A stretch of DNA of 37,363 nt, taken from assembly GCA_964651435.1 (NCBI GenBank), contig CAZYVU010000032.1, forward strand, positions 1 to 37,363. The letters run 5' to 3'. Of this stretch, positions 24,815 to 34,051 are shown piece by piece. The notes under the pieces are model-generated. The model was not told the origin of the DNA. It worked only from the letters and a program-made list of their open reading frames with translations, and did no database searches. This stretch comes from CAZYVU01 sp964651435 (lineage in GTDB: Bacteria; Desulfobacterota; Syntrophorhabdia; Syntrophorhabdales; CAYQXL01). Made by a program: the position numbers and the translations under genes. Within the stretch, counting starts at the first letter, position 1. Every line of letters starts with the position of its first letter.

Positions 24815-25050
24815 GTGACCTCCTCTATTGCAGGGGCTCACGTTGCCCCATCCACCGGCAAAGCCGTTGGAGCCACCCCCTCTGCTCGCAGAAGCTCGCT
24901 TGGTTCGCGCGGGCGACATGAGCCGGCAGAAGACTCTGGGCGTGAGCCCGTGTGAATCTATTCCCCTTTGCCGCCCTTCGGTGGCCTTTCATTCTTTCCT
25001 CTCCGCTGCCGCGTATGGCCCGCCGACCGGCGAAGCCCTCATTCCCCCTT

Positions 25051-25215
25051 TCAGCATCCCGGCTCTCCCGGGTGGCCGCAGCAGCTCTTGAGGGTTATGA
25101 TCTTCTTCCCGTTGTTTCTTACGATAAGCCAGATCTTCCGCCAGAGGGGCATGGGCCTGCGCAGGTTGCGGAGAAAGTCCTCCGGGTTGGGGTGGCTGTG
25201 GTGGCTGCCGCTCAC
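25051..25215 (-). CDS. 54-residue basic small protein with CCGHPGEPGC tail
   Basis: GTG 25215 lies one base after the stop of the flavoprotein gene, so the two are almost certainly cotranscribed. The peptide starts SGSHHSHPNPEDFLRNLRRP, has a basic middle (PLWRKIWLIVRNNGKKIITLK) and ends CCGHPGEPGC. The three Cys and one His in the last ten residues suggest a metal site. I recall similar unnamed proteins ending in CCG-x-PGEPGC in other anaerobes, but give no function. Confidence 0.7.
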   Translation of the reverse strand: MSGSHHSHPNPEDFLRNLRRPMPLWRKIWLIVRNNGKKIITLKSCCGHPGEPGC

Positions 25216-25216
25216 G

Positions 25217-25603
25217 TTACTCGCCGGTCCCGATAAGGGGGAGCACCTTGTCGATGTGGAAGTAGACGAGAAAGCGTGGCAAGTCTTTCTGGTCCCCGGG
25301 AGCGACATAAGACTTGCGCCACCTGATCTTGTCGATCTCCTCGCGGTCGCTCGTTTCTTTGATTTTGGTCAGATAGAGGCGCCTGCCGGTGTACCCGCCC
25401 CCCTCTTCCCGGAAAATAAAGGCGGCCCGCGGGTTTGACTGGACGTTCTGGTGTGTCAGGCGGTCCGTCATGATCCAGGCAACCGTTTCTTCGTCCATAA
25501 AATGGGGGCGGGAATAGACCGCCGCATCGACGTTGCCCTCTTTGTCTGCCGTTGCCAGGATGCCGAACCCTTTCGCTGCTTCGAAATACTCGCTAAGCTT
25601 CAC
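25217..25603 (-). CDS. Pyridoxamine 5'-phosphate oxidase-like FMN-binding protein
   Basis: A 128-residue split-barrel protein. FGILATADKEGNVDAAVYSRP, AWIMTDRLTHQNVQSNPRAAFIF and YTGRRLYLTKIKE are typical of the PNPOx-like flavin or F420/haem-binding group. It is too short for true PdxH. Substrate unknown. GTG 25603 is preferred because GGAGG lies about 6 nt upstream and the family begins there. A near-perfect promoter lies at 25637-25666. Confidence 0.85.
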   Translation of the reverse strand: MKLSEYFEAAKGFGILATADKEGNVDAAVYSRPHFMDEETVAWIMTDRLTHQNVQSNPRAAFIFREEGGGYTGRRLYLTKIKETSDREEIDKIRWRKSYVAPGDQKDLPRFLVYFHIDKVLPLIGTGE

Positions 25604-25636
25604 TCGTTCCCTCCTTAGGAATTCTGTATCTAATCC

Positions 25637-25666
25637 ATTATAGCAAGTTCTGCCGCCGAATGTTAA
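25637..25666 (-). promoter_or_regulatory. Strong sigma70-type promoter of the flavoprotein gene
   Basis: On the minus strand TTAACA (25666-25661), an 18-nt spacer and a perfect TATAAT (25642-25637). Transcription would start near 25630 and run into the flavoprotein and the 54-residue gene. The region lies against the start of the divergent photolyase gene. Confidence 0.65.
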
Positions 25667-25667
25667 G

Positions 25668-27026
<1,359 letters not shown>

Positions 27027-27113
27027 GCTCAGCGGGGGAAATAGTGTACCCCCTCTTGGGTGAAAGGCGTTAGAATAGCATTCGTACCAATACTATCTTG
27101 GAGGGGACGAGTC

Positions 27114-28127
27114 ATGGCGAAGACATTTTCGGAAAAGAATAGCAAGGCGGAGATTCTGGCGGCCTATCAGGACCTTTTGACGACCATGAAAGAACAGAAG
27201 GCGCAGGATGTGAAGCAGGTGAAGAGGGAGACGGAGGAAAAAGAGGTAGTTAAAACGGCTGTTGCCAACTCCGTGGAAGGGATTGTCAAGCGCCATGCCG
27301 ATCTGAAGCTGGAAATTGTAAAAAGCATGGACAGCCTTGAGGAAAAGCTCATTGCCGAATTTAGAAAACTGACGGAGCTCGAGCAGGCCATCGCTATCGA
27401 AACGAAACTTCTTGAAGAGCTGCACCAGATAAAAGCGGAGGCGGAGACGCTCGCCGCCCTTGTAGCGACACAGGAACAGAAGAAGGCTTCTTTCTCGGAG
27501 GATATGGAGAGAAAAAGAGCCGATTTTGACACAGATATGTCGGAAAAGAAGGCCGTCTGGAAGAGAGAGCAGGAGGAGTATGAGGCGTCGAAGAAGGAAC
27601 GGGAGGCCCTGCTCAAGAAGGAACGGCAGCGGGAAGAGGAAGATTATACCTACAATCTTCAACTGAAGCGGAAGAAGGAAGCGGACGACTACGAGACGCG
27701 GAAGGGCCTCCGGGAGAAAGAGCTGACAGAAAAGAAAGCGGCCTTTGAGAAGGACGTTGCGGAGCGGGAGCAGTATCTTACATCTCGAGAGGATGAGCTG
27801 GAGGATCTCAGGACGCGTGTCGAATCTTTTCCCAAAGAGTTGGAAAGGGCTGTGCGGGACACTGAAAAGGCCGTTCTGGAGCGCATTGAAGTCAAATACA
27901 AACACCAGGCGGAGCTTGCTGCGAAAGAGATGGAAGGGGAGCGGAAACTGGCTGAGCAGACCATAGCAGCCCTGGATAAGAAGATAGCGGAACAAGAAGA
28001 ACAGCTTCGCCAGCTTACGCAACGTGCCTCAGAGGCCGGGTTGCAGGTGCAGGAGATCGCAATAAAGGCTATTGAAGGCGCCGCATCGGCGCGGATCATA
28101 ACCCAGGACCGGCCGCGGGAGTCCTAA
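27114..28127 (+). CDS. Long charged coiled-coil protein
   Basis: A 337-residue protein with GGAGGGG about 8 nt before ATG 27114. It begins AKTFSEKNSKAEILAAYQDLL and is then almost entirely Lys/Glu-rich heptads up to about residue 315, without transmembrane or signal segments. The N-terminal motif recurs in a family of cytoplasmic coiled-coil proteins in diverse bacteria, as far as I remember; function unknown. It stands alone, convergent with the rhodanese gene 37 nt away, and no terminator is evident between them. Confidence 0.8.
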   Translation: MAKTFSEKNSKAEILAAYQDLLTTMKEQKAQDVKQVKRETEEKEVVKTAVANSVEGIVKRHADLKLEIVKSMDSLEEKLIAEFRKLTELEQAIAIETKLLEELHQIKAEAETLAALVATQEQKKASFSEDMERKRADFDTDMSEKKAVWKREQEEYEASKKEREALLKKERQREEEDYTYNLQLKRKKEADDYETRKGLREKELTEKKAAFEKDVAEREQYLTSREDELEDLRTRVESFPKELERAVRDTEKAVLERIEVKYKHQAELAAKEMEGERKLAEQTIAALDKKIAEQEEQLRQLTQRASEAGLQVQEIAIKAIEGAASARIITQDRPRES

Positions 28128-28164
28128 GGGTTCTTGAGAAATCGGAAATCTGGCCGGAGTGCTC

Positions 28165-28611
28165 CTACAGCTTGACGACGGGCAGGCCCTGAGACTTCCA
28201 CCGGTTGATGTCGCCGTTGATGCGGTAGATGGTGCTGAACCCAAGGCGTACCATGATGCCCACCGTATCGCTCACGCGCCGGCCCGTCCTGCAGTAGACC
28301 ATATAGGTCTTCGATTTATCGAGCTTGTCGAGGTCGGCGATAAAAGAGTCAGTGTGATAGTTGATGTTGATGGCGCCTGGAATGTGGCCGCTCTCGAACT
28401 CCTCAGGCGTCCGGATATCGATGAGGACGAAATCGGGATTTCCTCTGTTTTCGAGGATCACCCGTTGGGCGTCCTTGGGGTCGAAGGCCTTGATGATGGT
28501 GGTGCGGCCCGCAACCTCCGTGGCCTTTCCGGCCCGGGCTTGCGCTTCAACGTATGAGGCGCATACAAGGCCAACCAGCATAAGCATCGCGAGATACGTA
28601 AATGTCTTCAT
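28165..28611 (-). CDS. Secreted single-domain rhodanese
   Basis: A 148-residue protein with a signal peptide (about 1-24, MKTFTYLAMLMLVGLVCASY) and one rhodanese domain. The catalytic Cys 107 lies in YCRTGRR, and DIRTPEEFESGHIPGA is the family entry motif. Probably a periplasmic sulfurtransferase or sulfide/cyanide-handling protein; the acceptor is unknown. GGAAGG lies about 8 nt upstream of the ATG. Promoter at 28727-28755. Confidence 0.9.
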   Translation of the reverse strand: MKTFTYLAMLMLVGLVCASYVEAQARAGKATEVAGRTTIIKAFDPKDAQRVILENRGNPDFVLIDIRTPEEFESGHIPGAININYHTDSFIADLDKLDKSKTYMVYCRTGRRVSDTVGIMVRLGFSTIYRINGDINRWKSQGLPVVKL

Positions 28612-29103
28612 ATGTCATCCTTCCTTTCGTTCGGTCTGAATGATTCCAGCCGGCTTGCTGCCAGATAAACCCTATCCTTTGCCCCTGGCGAAAGAGCACA
28701 GGGTGAGGTGAAATAAATAAACTACAAATGTAAGTTGCCAACCGCGACATGTCAAGAGACGGTTTTTTTTCGATCTCGCCTTGGGCTCGGACAGCGAAAA
28801 TCGGCCAAGAACTGCGGTCTGACCGCATGGCGCATTGCGCCTCATCGACAGGGTACCCGCATTGTGCTCGAAGTCGCGACTCGCAAAAAGTTCCGTCCGG
28901 CCATCGTTCTGTTGGTCTGCTAATGCCAATTTGACGAGGGTCGGTATTCCGAGATCGATATGGAAGAATGAAAGAGGCGTATCTACGTTTCCGTCCGTGC
29001 AGGAGTAAAGACTGTTTCTTGACTTTCTTCTTGCCATAGGCGGGGAAAAGCTGAACAATATGAGAATACGATCGGGTAGAGGGTCGGAAAGCATGAGGTG
29101 ACG
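28612..29103 (+). other. 492-nt intergenic stretch without a convincing gene
   Basis: It holds the rhodanese promoter. Near 28815-28845 are two adjacent small hairpins, GCGGT-ctg-ACCGC and GGCGC-att-GCGCC. An open minus frame crosses the region (including SFFHIDLGIPTLVKLALADQ), with an ATG at 29039, but it has no ribosome site and I recognise no family. It may be a decayed gene. No tRNA or known RNA is seen. Confidence 0.4.
28727..28755 (-). promoter_or_regulatory. Likely promoter of the rhodanese gene
   Basis: On the minus strand a perfect TTGACA (28755-28750), a 17-nt spacer and TACATT (28732-28727; 4 of 6). The transcript would have a leader of about 110 nt. Confidence 0.5.
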
Positions 29104-29799
29104 ATGAGAAAGGAAAAGATATTTACGGTGCGGGATATGCCGGCCAGCGAGAGACCACGGGAAAGGCTTCAGGAGGTCGGGGCGGACAACCTCTCGTCGC
29201 CCGAACTCCTTGCCCTCGTCATCGGACGGGGCGTGGCGGGTCGCTCCGTCATGACCATAGCGCAGGAGCTCATGAGCACCTTCGGCAGCGTGCAGGCCAT
29301 CAGCGAGGCCACCATTGAAGAGCTTGGCCGGATAAAGGGCATCGGCACGGCCAAGGCTGTACAGTTGAAGGCCGCCTTTGCCTTGGCCAAGAGGCAGGGT
29401 CTGGCCTTGGACAAGCCGGCGATAAGCGTCAACAATCCCGGCGCGTTGGGCAAGGCGGTCTGGAATGAGATCAAGGACAAGAAAAAGGAGCATTTTAAGC
29501 TTGTCCTCTTGAACACGAGAAACCTCCTCGTCGGCATTGTCTCCGTCTCCACGGGCACGCTGAGCGCAAGTCTTGTCCATCCGCGGGAGGTATTCAAGGA
29601 TGCCATCAGGCATAGCGCTGCGTCGGTGGCCATTGCCCACAACCACCCGTCGGGTGATGTGACCCCTTCGGAGGAAGACCTGCAGCTTACGAAGCGCCTT
29701 GTCCAGGCGGGCAAGCTGCTGGGCATCGAGGTCCTCGACCACATCATCGTAGGCGACGGCGAGGCGATCTTCAGCTTCAAGGAGCGCGGGCTGATGTAA
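29104..29799 (+). CDS. radC: RadC-type JAB/MPN domain protein
   Basis: A 231-residue RadC-family protein. The N-terminal third has the helix-hairpin-helix pattern (IEELGRIKGIGTAKAVQLKAA). The C-terminal part is the JAB/MPN+ metalloprotease-like fold with its metal motif HNHPSGDVTPSEED near residue 179. The historical DNA-repair label is doubtful for the family. ATG 29104 has GAGG 5 nt upstream and is preferred to GTG 29098. Confidence 0.93.
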   Translation: MRKEKIFTVRDMPASERPRERLQEVGADNLSSPELLALVIGRGVAGRSVMTIAQELMSTFGSVQAISEATIEELGRIKGIGTAKAVQLKAAFALAKRQGLALDKPAISVNNPGALGKAVWNEIKDKKKEHFKLVLLNTRNLLVGIVSVSTGTLSASLVHPREVFKDAIRHSAASVAIAHNHPSGDVTPSEEDLQLTKRLVQAGKLLGIEVLDHIIVGDGEAIFSFKERGLM

Positions 29800-29861
29800 G
29801 CAGCTGTCCGGGCTTGCCGGAGGCTCACAGGGCATGAAGCCGAATGTTGTCCCTGGCTTGG

Positions 29862-30917
29862 CTAATTTCCCGAGCGGATGGAGAGGATGTCGCCGTCCTG
29901 GACCGCGTAGGTCTTGCCTTCGAGCCTCCAGACGCCGGCCTTCTTGCAGCCCGCGAAGCCGCCAAGGCGCATGAAGTCGTCGTAGGAGACCGTCTCGGCG
30001 CGGATGAACTTCTGCGACAGGTCCGTGTGGATGACGCCGGCTGCCTCCTGGGCGTTCATACCCCTGCGGATGGGCCAGGCGCGGCATTCATCGTCTCCGA
30101 CGGTGAGGAATGATATGAGGCCCAGTGTGTCGTAGGCGAGGCGGACGAGCCGTCCCGCAACGGACTGTGCGATGCCGAACTCTGCCATGAAGGACGTCCG
30201 GTCGTCAGGCGACATGAGAGCAAGCTCCGCTTCGAGCCGGGCGCAGGCGGCAACGGCAGGAATGTGGGAGGGGATTGCGGCCCTGAGGTCCTCAGGGATG
30301 GCGCCGGGACCGTCTGATGCACCCTCCTCGGTGTTAAGGACGACCATGATGGGCTTCTGGGATAGGAAGCGGAAGCCCCTGAGGTTCTTCCCGTCCTGCT
30401 CGACAAGGGGGAGGGTCACAAGGGGGTGTCCCGCGTTCAGGTGGTCGAGACACGTTGTCAGAGACGCCTCCTCCTGGGCCAGGGCTGTATTTTCCTTCTT
30501 TCCCGCCTGTTTGCGGATCCGCTCAAGGCGCGTTTCTATTTGTATGATGTCGGCGAGCATAAACTCCTGAAAGATGGTCAGGAACTCTGCCCTGGGGTCA
30601 GCGGGGCTGCCGTTGTCAAACCCGCGCAGGACCAGCAGAAAGGCATCGCTTTCGCGCATCTCCTGGATCATCTTGGCGCTTACCGCCTCTTTTCTCACGT
30701 CGCCTTCCTCAATCCCCGCCGTGTCGGCTACCGTGATGCGGGCGTAGACCTTCTTGCGGGGGTTGAATATGCCGGAGAGCCGGTCGACGCGCTCATCTGC
30801 CACATCGATGACTGCCACGGCATCGGCGCCGGGCCTGTTTTCCGGCACCAGAGATGTGAGCGCCGTAAAGAGCGTTGTCTTGCCACAGCCCGGACTGCCT
30901 ATGACGGAAATATACAT
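29862..30917 (-). CDS. Divergent YchF-like P-loop NTPase
   Basis: A 351-residue OBG/YchF-group protein. G1 is GSPGCGKTT at the extreme N-terminus, G3 is ADTAGIEE and the base-specificity motif is NTEE, which fits the NxxE form that makes YchF prefer ATP. The C-terminal 80 residues (IRRGMNAQEAAGVIHTDL, then YDDFMRLGGFAGCKKAG..VQDGDILSIR) match the YchF TGS/DUF933 end. It is shorter and more divergent than normal YchF: the usual GLGNKFL is replaced by KEAVSAKMI. It is best treated as a paralogue and not the housekeeping copy. No neighbour gives a functional hint. Confidence 0.82.
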   Translation of the reverse strand: MYISVIGSPGCGKTTLFTALTSLVPENRPGADAVAVIDVADERVDRLSGIFNPRKKVYARITVADTAGIEEGDVRKEAVSAKMIQEMRESDAFLLVLRGFDNGSPADPRAEFLTIFQEFMLADIIQIETRLERIRKQAGKKENTALAQEEASLTTCLDHLNAGHPLVTLPLVEQDGKNLRGFRFLSQKPIMVVLNTEEGASDGPGAIPEDLRAAIPSHIPAVAACARLEAELALMSPDDRTSFMAEFGIAQSVAGRLVRLAYDTLGLISFLTVGDDECRAWPIRRGMNAQEAAGVIHTDLSQKFIRAETVSYDDFMRLGGFAGCKKAGVWRLEGKTYAVQDGDILSIRSGN

Positions 30918-31157
30918 CTTCTTCTAATCTCCTTTTCCCGACCTGTCTGTGCGGGTGACGATGCGAACGGAATTGCGAGCTAATAGTATACCGAAAAACC
31001 TTGCAAATTCAAGACCTACAATGCGCAACTTCTGTCGCGGAGGGCCGTCGCTCCTTTCGTACCCCTGTTATGGAGGCCTGTGCACAGGCGTCGCAAGCTG
31101 TTCGGGCCTTATCCCAAGATGCCCACCGGCACCGCTTTTCAAGGCGTCGTCGGTGAG

Positions 31158-31179
31158 CGCCTGCAGGGCCCTGCAGGCG
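31158..31179. repeat. 22-bp perfect palindrome
   Basis: Two 11-bp arms (CGCCTGCAGGG and its complement) meet with no spacer in the 343-nt gap 30918-31260 between ppdK and the YchF-like gene. A second perfect palindrome, GCCTGTGCACAGGC, lies at 31076-31089. Neither is followed by a T-run. The remaining part of the gap shows no gene that I can support. Confidence 0.7.
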
Positions 31180-31197
31180 TGAGACCCGCAGAGGGAC

Positions 31198-31234
31198 AAA
31201 AAGGGGGAAGCGGATGAGGCCCGCCTCCCCCTTT
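31198..31234 (-). terminator. Rho-independent terminator of ppdK
   Basis: Minus-strand stem AAAGGGGGA-GGCGG paired with CCGC-TTCCCCCTTT (13 pairs, one mismatch, 7-nt loop) followed by a T-run and placed 27 nt after the ppdK stop. Confidence 0.8.
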
Positions 31235-31260
31235 CAGGATATGGCCCGGGAGAAAGGTTG

Positions 31261-34044
31261 TTACTTTGCCTTTTGTTTCGCAGCCTTTGATGCCTCTTTT
31301 TCCTTTTTCTCCTGAATGGCAGCCCTCGCCGCCGCAAGTTTGGCGATGGTAACGCGGTAGGGCGAACAACTGACATAGTCGAGGCCCAGCTTATGACAGA
31401 ATGCGATGGAGTTCGGTTCGCCGCCGTGCTCGCCGCAGATGCCTATCTTGAGATTCTTCCTGACGGCGCGGCCCAGCTCGACGCCCATCTGCATGACCCT
31501 GCCCACGCCCCCCTCATCGATCCTTTGGAAGGGGTCGTAGGGGTAGATGCCCTTTTCCACATAGGCGCGGAGGAACTTGCCCGCATCGTCACGGGACATG
31601 CCAAGGGTCGTCTGGGTCAGGTCGTTGGTGCCGAAGGAGAAGAACTCGGCAACGGTGGCAATCTCGTCGGCCGTGACGGCAGCGCGGGGTATCTCGATCA
31701 TGGTGCCGATCTTATAATCGATCTCCACCTTCTGCTTGTCCATGACCTTCCGGGCCGCCTCAACAACGATGTCGCGTTGAAGCGTGAGTTCCGGCACCGT
31801 GCCGACGAGGGGTATCATGATCTCCGGTTTCACCTCGATGCCCTTCTTTTTCACCTCGCATGCGGCCTCAAAGATGGCCTGGGCCTGCATTTCCGTGATT
31901 TCGGGGTAGACGATGCCGAGCCGGCATCCCCTGTGCCCTAGCATGGGATTCGCTTCGTGAAGGCTCGCCACCTTCGCCTGAAGCCGCTCAAAGGGTATGC
32001 CCATTTTCTGGGCAAGCTCTCTCATCTCTTTCTCCGTGTGCGGCAGAAATTCATGGAGCGGTGGGTCGAGGGTGCGAATGGTGACAGGAAGGCCCTTCAT
32101 GACCTTGAAGATGCCGGCGAAGTCCTTGCGCTGCATGGGCAGGAGCTTCTTGAGGGCCTTCCTTCGGCCTGCCTCGTCGTCGGCGACGATCATCTCTCGG
32201 ACGGCGTCTATCCGCGTGCCTTCAAAGAACATGTGCTCGGTCCTGCAAAGCCCGATGCCCTCGGCGCCGAAGGCGACAGCCACGGCCGCCTGATCGGGCT
32301 GGTCGGCGTTCGTCCTGATACCGAGCCTCCTCGCCTCGTCGGCCCACTGCATGAGCAGGGCAAAATCCTGATAAATCTCCGATTTCTGGGGCTTCAGCGT
32401 CTTGTCGATGAGGACCTGGAGGATTTCCGATGGTATTGTTTTTATCTCGCCGACGAAGACCTCACCCGTTGTTCCGTCGATGGAAACGTAGTCGCCTTCT
32501 TTGATCGTCTTGCCCTTTATCTGAATGGTTTTCTTCTTGTAATCGATGTCCAGGTCACCGCACCCGGCGACGCAAACCTTGCCCATCTGCCGTGCCACAA
32601 GTGCCGCATGGCTGGTCATACCGCCCCTTGACGTAAGAATGCCCTGCGAGGCGTTCATGCCCCGGATGTCTTCGGGTGACGTTTCGATACGAACCAGGAT
32701 GAGCTTCTCGCCCTTTTCGGCCCAGGCCTCCGCATCTTCGGCATTGTAAACAACCCTGCCGGTGGCGGCCCCGGGGCCGGCGTTGAGGCCCTTGGTTACC
32801 ATGGCGCCGGACTTGAGCGCCTTTTCCTTTTCCTTTGGGTCAAAGATGGGCCGCAGGAGCTGGTTGAGCATCTCCGGCTCCACCCTCATCAAGGCCTCTT
32901 CCTTGGTGATGAGCCCTTCCTTTACCATGTCGACGGCAACCTTGAATGCGGAAAATGCTGTCCGTTTGCCGTTTCTTGTCTGAAGCATCCAAAGCTTCTT
33001 CTTTTGAATGGTAAACTCGACATCCTGCATGTCTCGAAAATGGTTCTCAAGCTTGTTCCGGATGTCGATGAGCTGTCCATAGATGTCGGGCCAGAGCTCC
33101 TGAAGGGATTTGACGCCCTTTTCCTTCGCTTTTGACGCGTTGACGGGCAGCGGCGTCCGAATACCGGCGACGACGTCTTCTCCCTGGGCGTTGACCAAAT
33201 ATTCCCCATAGAAGGCGTTTTCGCCCGTCGCCGGGTCCCTCGTAAAAGCGACGCCCGTGCCGCAGTCGTCGCCCATGTTGCCGAAGACCATGGATTGTAC
33301 GTTGACGGCCGTACCCCAGTTGTCGGGGATATTGTTGAGCTGCCGGTAGGCAATGGCCCTGGGGTTGTTCCAGGAGAGAAAGACGGCGCCTATGGATCCC
33401 CAGAGCTGCTCCAGGGGATCTTCGGGGAAGGAGCCCTTGGTGCGCTTCTTGATCAGCGCCTTGAACCGGCCGATAAGATCTTTCAGGTCATCGACGGTCA
33501 GTTCGGTATCGAGCTTAATTTTCCGTTCCTTTTTCTTCTCGTCGATAATCTCCTCAAAGGGATCCTGCTCCTCTTTGCTCTGCGGTTTCAATCCCATGAC
33601 CACGTCTCCGTACATCTGAACGAAGCGGCGATAACAGTCATAGGCAAAGCGCTCGTTTCCCGTAAGTTTGGCGAGCCCTCTGACGGTCTTTTCGTTGAGC
33701 CCCAGGTTGAGGACCGTGTCCATCATGCCGGGCATACTGACGCGGGCTCCGGAGCGGACGGAAAAGAGAAGAGGGTTCGCCGGGTCGCCAAAGGTGGCCC
33801 CCATAACCTTCTCTACTTTGGGTATGTTTTGGAGAACCTGCTCTTTCAATCCTTCGGGAAAGGCGCCTCCGTTTTCATACGAATAGACGCACGCCTCCGT
33901 GGTAATCGTGAACCCCGGGGGTACCGGTATGCCGATGTTCACCATCTCGGCAAGCCCTGCGCCCTTACCGCCGAGGAGGTTCTTCATTTTCTCGCCCCCC
34001 TCTGACTTCTTACCGCCGAAGAAATAGACATACTTTTTCATCAC
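31261..34044 (-). CDS. ppdK: Pyruvate, phosphate dikinase
   Basis: A 927-residue enzyme interconverting pyruvate, ATP and phosphate with phosphoenolpyruvate, AMP and pyrophosphate. N-terminal nucleotide domain: GGKGAGLAEMVNIGIPVPPGF. The phosphorylated histidine is in GGMTSHAALVARQMGK near residue 480. The C-terminal PEP/pyruvate barrel has GTNDLTQTTLG and the catalytic Cys in GICGEHGGEP. A Lys/Ala/Glu-rich tail (EKKEKEASKAAKQKAK) is an extra. ATG 34044 (MMKKYVYFF) lies 7 nt after glyS, so it is in one operon with glyQS; a terminator follows at 31198-31234. Confidence 0.96.
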   Translation of the reverse strand: MMKKYVYFFGGKKSEGGEKMKNLLGGKGAGLAEMVNIGIPVPPGFTITTEACVYSYENGGAFPEGLKEQVLQNIPKVEKVMGATFGDPANPLLFSVRSGARVSMPGMMDTVLNLGLNEKTVRGLAKLTGNERFAYDCYRRFVQMYGDVVMGLKPQSKEEQDPFEEIIDEKKKERKIKLDTELTVDDLKDLIGRFKALIKKRTKGSFPEDPLEQLWGSIGAVFLSWNNPRAIAYRQLNNIPDNWGTAVNVQSMVFGNMGDDCGTGVAFTRDPATGENAFYGEYLVNAQGEDVVAGIRTPLPVNASKAKEKGVKSLQELWPDIYGQLIDIRNKLENHFRDMQDVEFTIQKKKLWMLQTRNGKRTAFSAFKVAVDMVKEGLITKEEALMRVEPEMLNQLLRPIFDPKEKEKALKSGAMVTKGLNAGPGAATGRVVYNAEDAEAWAEKGEKLILVRIETSPEDIRGMNASQGILTSRGGMTSHAALVARQMGKVCVAGCGDLDIDYKKKTIQIKGKTIKEGDYVSIDGTTGEVFVGEIKTIPSEILQVLIDKTLKPQKSEIYQDFALLMQWADEARRLGIRTNADQPDQAAVAVAFGAEGIGLCRTEHMFFEGTRIDAVREMIVADDEAGRRKALKKLLPMQRKDFAGIFKVMKGLPVTIRTLDPPLHEFLPHTEKEMRELAQKMGIPFERLQAKVASLHEANPMLGHRGCRLGIVYPEITEMQAQAIFEAACEVKKKGIEVKPEIMIPLVGTVPELTLQRDIVVEAARKVMDKQKVEIDYKIGTMIEIPRAAVTADEIATVAEFFSFGTNDLTQTTLGMSRDDAGKFLRAYVEKGIYPYDPFQRIDEGGVGRVMQMGVELGRAVRKNLKIGICGEHGGEPNSIAFCHKLGLDYVSCSPYRVTIAKLAAARAAIQEKKEKEASKAAKQKAK

Positions 34045-34051
34045 AGCCCCC

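Noticed and set aside
28672..30087. Minus-strand frame running through radC into the upstream gap
   Set aside because: Most of it is antisense to radC; only the part in the gap is left as an open question.
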